DNA of 40,675 nucleotides from an uncultured Mollicutes bacterium (GCA_945923475.1 CAMELE010000017.1:1-40675), one strand, 5' to 3'; shown: positions 17,539-25,228, counted from the first letter of the stretch. The notes: generated by a model not told the origin, from the sequence alone. Program-made: numbers and translations.

Positions 17539-18400
17539 ATTCCCCTATAACCTCTTTTGTTTGACTCATAAATGTAAATGCATCCTTATCAATTTCATGA
17601 ATATAATCCTTTAGCTTATAGGCCTCTTGATTATCAAGCGTACATATAAGCATAACTAAATCATTATTTGTATATCCGCCTCGTACATCACATTCAGTTA
17701 CACCTCTTTTAGTTCTTGTAAAGATCATATCCTTCATTTCTTTTGGCTTTGATGTAATAATATATGCGGTTCTTCTAGATTTAGCATCTAATGCAATATA
17801 ATCAACAATAAAGCCAATTCCATACACAACTAATATTCCAAATACAACGCCTTCGATTCCATAAATAGAATTTGTGCTTTTAATAAAGAATCCTGATACA
17901 AATATAATAACCATATCCGTTAAATACATTGTTTTTGAATATGGGATATGTAGATATTTGGTCATCATTTTTTGAACAACATCCATTCCACCCGTCGTTG
18001 CATTTAATCTAAAGCAAATTCCTAAGCCAACAGCCATTAAAACACAAGAAACAATTGCTGAAATAAAATACCAATTTGCCTCATTTACACCTTTTAGAAT
18101 AAGGTCTGAACTTAATGTTTTTTCAAAAATTAATATTATTGTTGGAGATAATACCGAAGCATAACAGGTTTTCAAGAAAAAATCCTTACCTAAAGTAAAA
18201 AGTCCAATAATCAATAATGATATATTTAAAATATACATTAAAACAGAAGGCTCAAATGGTAATATTGGTTTAAACAGTATCATAAGTCCTGTAACCCCAC
18301 CAGTTACAAGATTAACAGGCTCTAAGAAAAAATAATATGCGATGGATATTAATAAGACACCTATAGTAATACCAATAAATGTTTTAATTTTTCTTTTCAT
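17531..18400 (-). CDS. YitT/DUF161-DUF2179 family membrane protein
   Basis: The product is about 289 aa with five to six transmembrane segments in the first 200 residues, then a soluble C-terminal DUF2179 domain (about 205-285; YIITSKPKEMKDMIF ... RGVTECDVRGGY). YitT-family motifs are present: FLEPVNLVTGGVTGL near the start and GLGICFRLNATTGGMDVV in the middle. Function is unknown; transport of a small solute has been suggested for the family. The start is ATG 18400, two bases after the prfB stop. The upstream ATG at 18415 is out, because GCGAGGAAA between them is the ribosome binding site. It is part of the secA-prfB-recX transcript. Confidence 0.88.
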   Translation of the reverse strand: MKRKIKTFIGITIGVLLISIAYYFFLEPVNLVTGGVTGLMILFKPILPFEPSVLMYILNISLLIIGLFTLGKDFFLKTCYASVLSPTIILIFEKTLSSDLILKGVNEANWYFISAIVSCVLMAVGLGICFRLNATTGGMDVVQKMMTKYLHIPYSKTMYLTDMVIIFVSGFFIKSTNSIYGIEGVVFGILVVYGIGFIVDYIALDAKSRRTAYIITSKPKEMKDMIFTRTKRGVTECDVRGGYTNNDLVMLICTLDNQEAYKLKDYIHEIDKDAFTFMSQTKEVIGEYD

Positions 18401-18401
18401 A

Positions 18402-19496
18402 TTATTTCCTCGCATTCATTTTTAAATATGCTCTAATAAAATCATCAATCTCTCCATCCATTACTGCTTGAATGTTTCCTACCTCAAAATTTGTACGGTG
18501 ATCTTTAACTAAAGTATATGGGCAAAATACATAGGATCTAATTTGACTACCAAAGCCAATATCCATTTGCTCTCCTTTTAGCTTTTTAAGATTTTCTTCC
18601 TCTTCTTTAAGTTTCCTTTCAAATAATTTTGATTTTAATACCTTAAGCGCTATTTCTTTGTTTTTAATTTGGCTTCTTTCGTTTTGGCATGTTACAACAA
18701 TGTTAGTTGGAATATGGGTTACACGAACAGCTGAATACGTAGTATTAACTCCTTGTCCTCCGGCTCCTGATGAGCAATAGGTATCAATACGAATGTCCTC
18801 ATCCTTAATTTCAATATCATTATTATTTTCTATCACAGGAGCTATATCTATACTTGCAAATGAGGTATGTCTACGCTTATTTGAATCAAAAGGTGAAATT
18901 CGAACTAAACGATGTACCCCTCTTTCTCCCTTAAGCATTCCGTATGCATATTTTCCCGTAATCTCAACGGTTGCAGATTTTATACCTGCTTCACCTGGTT
19001 GATAATCTAAAATATTAAATTTGTAACCTTTTTTAGCACAATATCTTTGATACATACGAAATAGCATTGAAGCCCAATCCATAGATTCAGTTCCACCTGC
19101 ACCAGGATGGAATTCCATAATAACTCCGCTATCATCATAAGGTTCAGATAAGGTTATTCTTATCTCTAATTCATTCATTTTTTTATCAAAGGATAGTATT
19201 TCCTCCTCTAAAAGAAGAGCCATTTGAGGATCATCATCAATTAGTTCTACAGTGTTAATCATATCATCAAGCTGTGATTTAGATTCATCGTATATATTAA
19301 TATTTTCTTTAATACTATTTGCTTTATTTATGATTTCTTGGGCTTTTGTTGGATTATCCCATAAATTTGGGTTATTTATTTCCTTATCCAAGATTTTTAA
19401 TTCTTCTCTTAATTTATCAATATTAAGACTTTGATAAAAATCGTTAACCTTTTCTTTAAAAGAAATCAAGTATTTATTAATTTCATATTTTTCCAT
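18402..19496 (-). CDS. prfB: Peptide chain release factor 2 (no programmed frameshift)
   Basis: RF2 recognises UAA and UGA stop codons and triggers peptide release. It has GGQ in SSGAGGQGVNTT and the SPF codon-recognition tripeptide in LVRISPFDSNKRRHTSF. Length 364 aa is full. The whole gene is one open frame: at the position where most prfB genes carry the CUU-UGA +1 frameshift (after about residue 24, SLNIDKL here) there is no stop and no slippery site. Autoregulation through UGA is therefore absent. Its presence is evidence that UGA is a stop codon in this organism. ATG 19496 has AGGAGATA upstream. It follows secA at a 40-base gap containing a hairpin. Confidence 0.97.
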   Translation of the reverse strand: MEKYEINKYLISFKEKVNDFYQSLNIDKLREELKILDKEINNPNLWDNPTKAQEIINKANSIKENINIYDESKSQLDDMINTVELIDDDPQMALLLEEEILSFDKKMNELEIRITLSEPYDDSGVIMEFHPGAGGTESMDWASMLFRMYQRYCAKKGYKFNILDYQPGEAGIKSATVEITGKYAYGMLKGERGVHRLVRISPFDSNKRRHTSFASIDIAPVIENNNDIEIKDEDIRIDTYCSSGAGGQGVNTTYSAVRVTHIPTNIVVTCQNERSQIKNKEIALKVLKSKLFERKLKEEEENLKKLKGEQMDIGFGSQIRSYVFCPYTLVKDHRTNFEVGNIQAVMDGEIDDFIRAYLKMNARK

Positions 19497-19513
19497 AATA
19501 TATCTCCTATATT

Positions 19514-19540
19514 AGAAAAAAGCTCCAAAGAGCTTTTTAA
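19514..19540 (-). terminator. Hairpin with U-run between secA and prfB
   Basis: On the minus strand AAAAAGCTC pairs with GAGCTTTTTT around TTTG, beginning within the secA stop codon and followed by a T-run. prfB starts only about 20 bases further and no promoter fits in between, so this is more likely partial attenuation than a full stop. Confidence 0.7.
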
Positions 19541-22053
19541 CGACCATGACAATATTTATATTTTTTTCCTGATCCACATGGACATAAATCATTTCTACCA
19601 ACATTTACTAATTTTTTTGCAGGTGCATGCTTTACCTCTCCACCCTTAATATCATTAGTAGTTGTATTCTTTAAAGTATCCTCGCGTTCAAGATTTGTTC
19701 TAATTTGAGCACGCATCAAGAACTTTAAGCAATCACTCTCTATGCTTCGCATCATATTATTGAACATCTCAATTCCTTCTTTTTGATAAATTTGGAATGG
19801 ATTTTGCTGAGCATAGGATTGTAATGAAACTCCTTGGCGAAGCTCACTCATCTTATCAATATGCTCTGTCCAATGAGTATCAAAAACACGTAAAACAACA
19901 ACCTTTAAGAATTCTTGGTAAATCTCATCTGGGAATGCATTTTTCTTTTCTTCTAGTTTCTTAAATGCAATATCTGATAAATAATCACAAATTTGAACCT
20001 CATCTAAGGTTTGAATGACACCAATGTCAACCGCACCTTGACCAAAGTATTCATTATTAAATACCTTTGTAATACTTTCATCATCAATATTATACTTATT
20101 ATGTCCTACAAGCTGCATATGAGAATATGCAATATTCTCTACTCCTGATCTAATCATTTTGTCAACTAATGGTTCAATTGATTTATCCTTAATAACATGC
20201 ATTCTTTGATCATAGAATAACTCACGTTGCTTACGAATAACATCATCATATTTAAGGACATTTTTACGAGAATCATAATTAGCACCCTCAATACGTGTTT
20301 GAGCATTTGTAACAAGCTTTGTAAACATTTTTGATTCAAGAGGAAGAGATTCATCTCCACCACTAGACATTCTAATTGCCATGTTTATACGATTTTTAAA
20401 GGTTTCACCACCAAATCGCTTTAACAAATCATCATCAGAAGATGTATAGAATCTAGAATATCCAGGATCACCTTGACGACCAGAACGACCTCTTAGCTGA
20501 TTATCAATACGTCTTGATTCATGACGCTCAGTACCAAGAACACATAAACCACCAAGCTCACGAACGCCTTCTCCAAGCTTAATATCGGTTCCACGTCCAG
20601 CCATATTTGTAGCAATTGTAACTGCGCCTTTTAATCCCGCAAGTGCAACGATTTCAGCTTCACGAGCATGGTTCTTAGCATTTAATACTTCGTGTTTAAT
20701 ACCTTTTTTAGTTAAAAGATTTGAGATAATTTCTGATGATTCAACAGATACTGTACCGACAAGGATTGGCTGACCAGTCGCATGTCTTCTGTCAATTTCA
20801 GCTACTAAGGCATTAAGCTTAGCTTCCATTGAACAGAATAGTAAATCTGGCATATCTTTACGGATTACAGGTTTATTTGTTGGAACCTCAACAACATACA
20901 TATTATAGATATTTCTAAATTCTTCTTCCTCTGTTTTAGCAGTACCAGTCATTCCTGATAATTTTTTATACATACGGAAGAAATTTTGATATGTAATCGT
21001 CGCAACAGTAACAGTTTCCTGCTTAATCTCAACGCCTTCCTTAGCTTCAAGTGCTTGATGTAATCCCTCACTATATTGACGTCCCTTAAGAACACGTCCA
21101 GTAAATGAGTCAATAATTACAACCTCACCATCTTGCACCATATATTCTACACCATTAGTAAACAAATAGTTAGCCTTTAAAGCATTATTAATACGGTGAA
21201 CTAAACCAACATTTTCAAGCTCGTATAAATTTTTTACATTAAAAGACTGTTCGGCCTTAGTAACTCCGCTTTCAAGTAACTGAATTGTTTTTGATTCAAT
21301 ATCAATCTCATAATCCTCATCTGATAAGCTCTTAACAAATCTATCTGCAAGCTCATATGATACAGCCGAATTTTTAGCTCCACCAGAAATAATTAATGGT
21401 GTACGGGCTTCATCAATAAGAATGGAATCGACCTCATCGATTACAGCATAATTCAATCCACGAACCTGAACAAGATCCTCTTCTCTTACAGCCATATTAT
21501 CACGTAAGTAATCAAATCCAAGTTCACTATTAGTTGAATATAAAATATCACAGTTATATTGCTCACGCTTTTCTTGACGTGATAAATCACGCACATTTAA
21601 ACCAACAGTTAGGCCTAAGAAACGATATATCTTACCAATCTCACCATCAACCTCACGTTGAGCAAGGTATTCGTTAACTGTAACAATGTGGACACCATCA
21701 CCTAACAAAGCATTAAGATATGAAGGCATAACTGCAGTAAGAGTTTTTCCTTCACCTGTTTTCATTTCAGCAATATTACCACCATGAATTGCAATCGCAC
21801 CACAAACCTGAACAAAGAAAGGTTTCATTCCTGTAACACGCCATGCCGCTTCTCTAACTACGGCATAGGCTTCAGGAAGAATATCATCTAAGGTTTTTCC
21901 ATTTTTTAGCAATTCTTTAAAATACGGAGTTTTAGCTTGAAGCTCTTCATCTGTAAGTTTGGAAATTTCATCATCATAAGCAAAGACTTGCTTTGCTATT
22001 TTTTCACATCTTTTAAGTTCTTTATATCCTGAATCAAGTAATTTTTTAAACAT
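19537..22053 (-). CDS. secA: Preprotein translocase ATPase SecA
   Basis: SecA drives Sec-dependent export of unfolded preproteins through SecYEG. The sequence shows the Q-motif-like MKPFFVQVCGAIAIHGG (76-92) and Walker A MKTGEGKT (97-104). It also shows the DEVD box VIDEVDSILIDEARTPL, the preprotein cross-linking domain (about 225-370), GTDIKLG, and RQGDPGYSRFY. The C-terminal SEC-C zinc motif is GRNDLCPCGSGKKYKYCHG. Length 838 aa matches Firmicutes SecA1. The hpf-secA-prfB order is conserved with Bacillus, but here a 2.06-kb island separates hpf from secA. TTAGAGG lies before the ATG. The likely promoter is at 22121-22149. Confidence 0.98.
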   Translation of the reverse strand: MFKKLLDSGYKELKRCEKIAKQVFAYDDEISKLTDEELQAKTPYFKELLKNGKTLDDILPEAYAVVREAAWRVTGMKPFFVQVCGAIAIHGGNIAEMKTGEGKTLTAVMPSYLNALLGDGVHIVTVNEYLAQREVDGEIGKIYRFLGLTVGLNVRDLSRQEKREQYNCDILYSTNSELGFDYLRDNMAVREEDLVQVRGLNYAVIDEVDSILIDEARTPLIISGGAKNSAVSYELADRFVKSLSDEDYEIDIESKTIQLLESGVTKAEQSFNVKNLYELENVGLVHRINNALKANYLFTNGVEYMVQDGEVVIIDSFTGRVLKGRQYSEGLHQALEAKEGVEIKQETVTVATITYQNFFRMYKKLSGMTGTAKTEEEEFRNIYNMYVVEVPTNKPVIRKDMPDLLFCSMEAKLNALVAEIDRRHATGQPILVGTVSVESSEIISNLLTKKGIKHEVLNAKNHAREAEIVALAGLKGAVTIATNMAGRGTDIKLGEGVRELGGLCVLGTERHESRRIDNQLRGRSGRQGDPGYSRFYTSSDDDLLKRFGGETFKNRINMAIRMSSGGDESLPLESKMFTKLVTNAQTRIEGANYDSRKNVLKYDDVIRKQRELFYDQRMHVIKDKSIEPLVDKMIRSGVENIAYSHMQLVGHNKYNIDDESITKVFNNEYFGQGAVDIGVIQTLDEVQICDYLSDIAFKKLEEKKNAFPDEIYQEFLKVVVLRVFDTHWTEHIDKMSELRQGVSLQSYAQQNPFQIYQKEGIEMFNNMMRSIESDCLKFLMRAQIRTNLEREDTLKNTTTNDIKGGEVKHAPAKKLVNVGRNDLCPCGSGKKYKYCHGR

Positions 22054-22120
22054 TTTTTAACCTCTAATCTGATAAATTCTATGAATAAATAATTATAAAT
22101 AATTATAAACGTCTATTTTC

Positions 22121-22149
22121 ATTTTACATTAAATAATAATCTATTTCAA
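22121..22149 (-). promoter_or_regulatory. Probable secA promoter with its -35 inside the left direct repeat
   Basis: Minus strand TTGAAA (22144-22149), 17 bases, TAAAAT (22121-22126). The -35 lies in the left copy of the 155-bp repeat. In the right copy the matching hexamer reads TTGAAG, the single base difference between the copies. The leader to the secA ATG would be about 60 bases. Confidence 0.65.
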
Positions 22150-22191
22150 GGTAATTAAGAAATTAATAGTAAATTTTTCTTATATTTTATT

Positions 22192-22230
22192 AAAAAAAAG
22201 AGATTAAAATCGAATTTTGACTTTAATCCC
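22192..22230 (-). terminator. Duplicated hpf terminator (left copy)
   Basis: The same 12-bp stem (GGGATTAAAGTC with GATTTTAATCTC) and T-run as the terminator after hpf. Here it separates the island's minus-strand genes from the secA promoter. Confidence 0.85.
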
Positions 22231-22241
22231 TTATTTTTAGT

Positions 22242-22295
22242 TTATTTTGTTTCGATTACTGCATAATCTCCATCTTCACGTGTATAAATAACACA
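22242..22295 (-). pseudogene. Duplicated 3' end of hpf
   Basis: A 17-codon fragment plus stop, reading CVIYTREDGDYAVIETK, identical in protein and DNA to the end of hpf. It has no start and is cut at 22295. It marks the duplication boundary of the island. Confidence 0.93.
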
Positions 22296-22349
22296 CGTAT
22301 ATAAGATTTAATTAATATTTTTGACTAATTAATATATCTATATTATTAA

Positions 22350-22710
22350 AATAGTGAACATTTCATGAAAATAACCTGGATTATTAAAAACTTATTTATA
22401 ATCAAGACCTGCATTTGTTAGTGACGAAGATACTATCAAAGGTCATTTCTTAATATACTATATTTCTCTTACACTTGTTAGATTATTAGAGCTTAAAATA
22501 TTTAAAGATGAAATTCTTGAACCTCAATTATTTGACTTCATTAGGCAATATAAGGTTACCGAAAACTATGATTTGTCTTATATTAATAATTCTACTAAAA
22601 GTAGTACCTACGAGAAAATAAAAGAAAAACTCGGTCTTGCCAAATTAGGAAATGTATATCTTTTTAAAAAAAATTTAGACATGATCTTTGAAGCCGAGTT
22701 AGATTATTAA
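22350..22710 (+). pseudogene. Decayed IS1634/IS1549-like transposase, C-terminal remnant
   Basis: From 22402 the plus strand encodes about 102 residues beginning SRPAFVSDEDTIKGHFLIYY and ending FEAELDY. The pattern RPxFV...IKGHFLIYYISLTLVRLLE is the characteristic C-terminal end of IS4-superfamily IS1634/IS1549-type DDE transposases (recognised from memory). Upstream in another frame, 22350-22398 reads HFMKITWIIKNLFIIKT, the expected preceding segment, so a frameshift lies near 22400. The N-terminal and DDE-bearing parts are missing. Homology to the second copy at 23982 stops at about 22719, so the terminal repeat is lost here. Confidence 0.8.
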
Positions 22711-22768
22711 TTTGTATTACAGCCGATGTTATTGTAAGAGTTAATAATCCTGTCAATGTTCTAAACAT
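22664..22768 (-). pseudogene. Truncated third gene of the PadR operon
   Basis: The ATG at 22768 is preceded by AAAGGAG and overlaps the end of the HAAS-type gene by 8 bases. It opens MFRTLTGLLTLTITSAV, a plausible membrane-protein or signal-like N-terminus. At about residue 17 (position 22719) the reading frame runs into the antisense of the IS remnant and stops after 34 codons. I infer a gene cut by the IS. It might alternatively be a genuine tiny peptide. Confidence 0.5.
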
Positions 22769-23450
22769 GCTTTTTTCTCCTTTCAATCATATTGAATACA
22801 ACACTAATAATTAAACTAAAAAAACTAACTAACAATGTCGGATCAAACAATATGACTGTACTTTCTATTTCATACCTAAATAATTCTAACGAAGTAAGAA
22901 CATGTCTATTAAATTTTAAAACTCCAGGAAAGACATAAAAAAGAGAATAATAAAAATCACCTGTTCTAGCACGATAAAAATAACTAAAACATTGAATAGT
23001 TATTGACAAAACGGCCAAAAAATTTATAGTAACAATCACAAAATCTAATTTGTTACGTTTTTTATAATTAATGATTGTATAAATAAATATGATTAAAATT
23101 GTCAAAAAGAACAATGGATATATAACTCGAGTTACACCTAAGAATCCCGGAGAAAGCCAGCCAAGCATTGAAACAAAATAGCATGCAGCAAACAAAATTA
23201 AGCTTAACATAAGTGAAAACTGATACTTATTAGGTTTACTTGTAGTCAAAGCATAAGAATCAAGTGTTTCATTTAGCGAAGTTATTGCGTAATTTAAAGA
23301 TTCTTCTTCACTTATTCCATTTTCTAACGATAATTTATAATCATCAAAACAAGATTGAGATAGTTCTTCAATAGTTTTCTTATTAATAAAGTTTCTAGAT
23401 TTAAGTTCATTCTTAACTCTTTTTTTTATCATTTCATAATCACTTTTCAT
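22761..23450 (-). CDS. HAAS/DUF1700-like multi-pass membrane protein
   Basis: About 230 aa. The N-terminal 70 residues form a soluble helical domain (NKKTIEELSQSCFDDYKLSLENGISEEESLNYAITSL) resembling the HAAS/DUF1700 'permease prefix' module that follows PadR regulators in Firmicutes. Four hydrophobic segments follow at about 83-102, 112-130, 140-160 and 200-222. Such pairs commonly control or respond to neighbouring membrane or envelope proteins; the actual function is unknown. The start is uncertain: GTG 23459, ATG 23453 or ATG 23450 are all in frame. GGTGAGG just upstream favours 23450. It overlaps the padR stop, so the two are coupled. Confidence 0.78.
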   Translation of the reverse strand: MKSDYEMIKKRVKNELKSRNFINKKTIEELSQSCFDDYKLSLENGISEEESLNYAITSLNETLDSYALTTSKPNKYQFSLMLSLILFAACYFVSMLGWLSPGFLGVTRVIYPLFFLTILIIFIYTIINYKKRNKLDFVIVTINFLAVLSITIQCFSYFYRARTGDFYYSLFYVFPGVLKFNRHVLTSLELFRYEIESTVILFDPTLLVSFFSLIISVVFNMIERRKKHV

Positions 23451-23778
23451 CATCCTCACCCATCATACCTTTCAATAGATATAAACTTTTTTTGTAGTCA
23501 TATACATTTTTCAAATAATAATCTTTCCCTTTATTTGTTAATTCATAATACTTTCTTGCTTGATTTTGATCAGATATCTCAATTGAAAAAGAAACTAAAC
23601 CATCATTTTCTAACTCCTTCATAACCATCAAAGCGGAAGGATTACTTATTTTTATATATCCCCGACCATCATTCAATATTTTTTTTACAATACTATATAA
23701 ATAATCTCGTTGTTTGTATAAATATGAGCATATTATTATTTTTGTATAACCTTTGATGAATTCACTTGAGCTTATCAT
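23440..23778 (-). CDS. PadR-family transcriptional regulator
   Basis: 112 aa, with the winged-helix PadR N-domain (about 8-95). It shows the YLYSIVKKILNDGRGYIKISNPSALMVMKELENDGLVSF core and the QNQARKYYELTNKGKDYY wing, then a short C-terminal helix ending in an acidic tail. It belongs to the small PadR subfamily 2 that pairs with HAAS-domain membrane proteins. ATG 23778 follows TGAGGGTGA. It likely represses its own operon, and a candidate operator lies at 23808-23824. It lies inside the IS-bracketed island, so it is accessory relative to the conserved hpf-secA neighbourhood. Confidence 0.88.
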   Translation of the reverse strand: MISSSEFIKGYTKIIICSYLYKQRDYLYSIVKKILNDGRGYIKISNPSALMVMKELENDGLVSFSIEISDQNQARKYYELTNKGKDYYLKNVYDYKKSLYLLKGMMGEDDEK

Positions 23779-23807
23779 TTAATCACCCTCAATAATAAAG
23801 TAATACT

Positions 23808-23824
23808 ATTTAGTTTAACTACAT
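23808..23824. promoter_or_regulatory. Candidate PadR operator
   Basis: An inverted repeat, TAGTT-T-AACTA with flanking AT/AT symmetry, about 35 bases upstream of padR. Its position near the expected transcription start fits autoregulation. A TATAAT lies just upstream with a poor -35. This is inference from symmetry only. Confidence 0.35.
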
Positions 23825-23948
23825 ACTAATTTTAATTTATTATATGTGACTAGTCAATATTAAATTTGCTTTTTATAATATTTTATGTAAATCATATTCA
23901 TTAAGCATTAAAAATTAGATTTACTAAATTTAAAGCAGGTAACCCGTA

Positions 23949-24198
23949 TTTAGGATTTAACACCCCAAAATTTAGGATTTATCTTATATTAATAATTCTA
24001 CTAAAAGTAGTACCTACGAGAAAATAAAAGAAAAACTCGGTCTTGCCAAATTAGGTAATTTATATCTTTTAAAAAAAAGATTTAGACCTTCTCTTTGAAA
24101 GCGAGTTAGATTATTAATTTGTATTAATGTACATCATATATGATGGATTTTTTTATTTCTTAACACCCTATTTTAGGGGTAAATCCTAAAATTAGGAT
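23949..24198 (+). mobile_element. Internally deleted IS copy (mini-element) with imperfect terminal repeats
   Basis: Left end TTTAGGATTTAACACCCC (23949-23966) matches the reverse complement of the right end (TTTTAGGATTTACCCC, reading back from about 24194). Between them, 23982-24126 repeats the last ~45 codons of the transposase at 22576-22719, now frameshifted. A palindrome plus T-run follows. Most of the transposase is missing. The right end abuts the right copy of the 155-bp repeat exactly. With the left remnant in the same orientation it brackets the PadR pair. Confidence 0.65.
24132..24155 (+). terminator. Terminator of the IS transposase
   Basis: The perfect palindrome CATCATATATGATG is followed by GGATTTTTTTA on the plus strand, directly after the decayed transposase end. 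Confidence 0.6.
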
Positions 24199-24353
24199 CT
24201 ACTTCAAGGTAATTAAGAAATTAATAGTAAATTTTTCTTATATTTTATTAAAAAAAAGAGATTAAAATCGAATTTTGACTTTAATCCCTTATTTTTAGTT
24301 TATTTTGTTTCGATTACTGCATAATCTCCATCTTCACGTGTATAAATAACACA
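24199..24353. repeat. 155-bp direct repeat, right copy
   Basis: The counterpart of 22141-22295, differing at one base. This copy is attached to the intact hpf gene, while the left copy is attached to secA, so together they mark both edges of the insertion. Confidence 0.95.
24250..24288 (-). terminator. hpf terminator
   Basis: On the minus strand GGGATTAAAGTC pairs with GATTTTAATCTC (12 bp, two G-U) around a 7-base loop, followed by a T-run of eight. It starts just after the hpf stop. Confidence 0.9.
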
Positions 24354-24851
24354 TACAGTATTATTCATATCTTTATTTTGGAAAATATAGAAATCATGTC
24401 CAGTTAATTCCATTTGTTCTATTGCTTCATCAACAGTAAGAGGTGTTAATTCAACCTTCTTAGAACGTACAAGTTGAGATGCTATAATTTCCTTTTCAAG
24501 AGCTTTTGCATCAAAGGCTTCATTATTAAATACTTCTTTAATTCCTTCTTTATTATCCTTTGTCTTAACTCTTGTTTTATATTTTTTAATTTGTGCTACT
24601 AGCTTATCTAAAGCCTTATCTAACGCACTATAAACATCCTGGTCAGTTGCTTCTGCTCTTAATATGATGTTCTTTGCTGGAATTGTTACCTCAACCTTAT
24701 GATATTCAGAATACACCTTGCATACAACACGTGCCTCTAATTCTTCTTGATCTTGGAAATACAACTCAATCTTTTTTAGCTTGTCAGCTGCAAATTCCTT
24801 ATTTGTTTGGCTTGGAACAAAACCATTTTTTCCAACTACTTCTACTTTCAT
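24300..24851 (-). CDS. hpf: Long-form ribosome hibernation promoting factor HPF
   Basis: Long HPF dimerises 70S ribosomes into inactive 100S particles in slow growth. The N-terminal RNA-binding domain (1-100) has MKVEVVGKNGFVPSQTNKEFAADKLKKIE and EATDQDVYSALDKALDKLVAQIKKYKTR. A linker follows, and then the C-terminal dimerisation domain (about 128-183; KVELTPLTVDEAIEQMELTGHDFYIFQN). Length 183 aa is the usual long form. Start ATG 24851 has GAAGGAGTG. It has its own promoter at 24898-24926 and a strong terminator. The last 54 bases and the terminator are duplicated 2 kb away near secA, its normal neighbour. Confidence 0.97.
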   Translation of the reverse strand: MKVEVVGKNGFVPSQTNKEFAADKLKKIELYFQDQEELEARVVCKVYSEYHKVEVTIPAKNIILRAEATDQDVYSALDKALDKLVAQIKKYKTRVKTKDNKEGIKEVFNNEAFDAKALEKEIIASQLVRSKKVELTPLTVDEAIEQMELTGHDFYIFQNKDMNNTVCVIYTREDGDYAVIETK

Positions 24852-24897
24852 ATTAAAATCACTCCTTCACTAATAAGTACTTTCCTTTTACACTTGT

Positions 24898-24926
24898 ATT
24901 ATAGCATAGAATGAAAGCATTTTCAA
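24898..24926 (-). promoter_or_regulatory. hpf promoter
   Basis: Minus strand TTGAAA (24921-24926), 17 bases, TATAAT (24898-24903), 46 bases before the start codon. Confidence 0.85.
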
Positions 24927-24936
24927 TTAAATGATA

Positions 24937-25146
24937 TTAGTTTTTTGTAATTTTATATACGTTCTGTGCTTGAAGGCCTTTATCACCATTTACAAGTTCA
25001 AATTCGACAACCTGACCTTCCTCTAAGGTTTTAAAACCTTCATCTTGAATTTGGGAATAATGAACAAATATATCATCATAATTTTCTTTGATTATAAATC
25101 CATATCCTTTCTCATTATTAAACCATTTTACTTTTCCAACTAACAT
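24937..25146 (-). CDS. cspA: Cold-shock domain protein
   Basis: A 69-aa single cold-shock domain (OB fold) that binds single-stranded RNA/DNA and acts as an RNA chaperone. RNP1 is KGYGFI and RNP2 is [21 protein letters not shown] at the start is the family hallmark. GAAAGGGG lies upstream of the ATG. A TATAAT is present upstream at about 25166-25171, without a clear -35. It is probably transcribed alone; which paralogue (cspA, B or D) it corresponds to cannot be told. Confidence 0.95.
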   Translation of the reverse strand: MLVGKVKWFNNEKGYGFIIKENYDDIFVHYSQIQDEGFKTLEEGQVVEFELVNGDKGLQAQNVYKITKN

Positions 25147-25228
25147 ATTTTTTTACCCCTTTCTAATACAATTTGATTATAAATCATTTTACAGATTATT
25201 TTCTGTTAATCGTACCAAAAATTAATAC

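Larger units (their letters stand above)
22141..22295. repeat. 155-bp direct repeat, left copy
   Basis: Identical to 24199-24353 except for one base (T at 22144 versus C at 24202). It contains the intergenic spacer, the terminator and the last 18 codons including the stop of hpf. It is separated from the right copy by 2058 bases start to start. Confidence 0.95.

Noticed and set aside
18402-19496. Hidden programmed frameshift in prfB
   Set aside because: The annotated frame is open from a start with a good ribosome binding site through residue 30, and no CUU-UGA site is present.
22761-23778. Toxin-antitoxin or phage-defence pair in the island
   Set aside because: The two proteins match a PadR winged-helix regulator and a HAAS-type multi-helix membrane protein; no nuclease, toxin or NTPase motif is visible.
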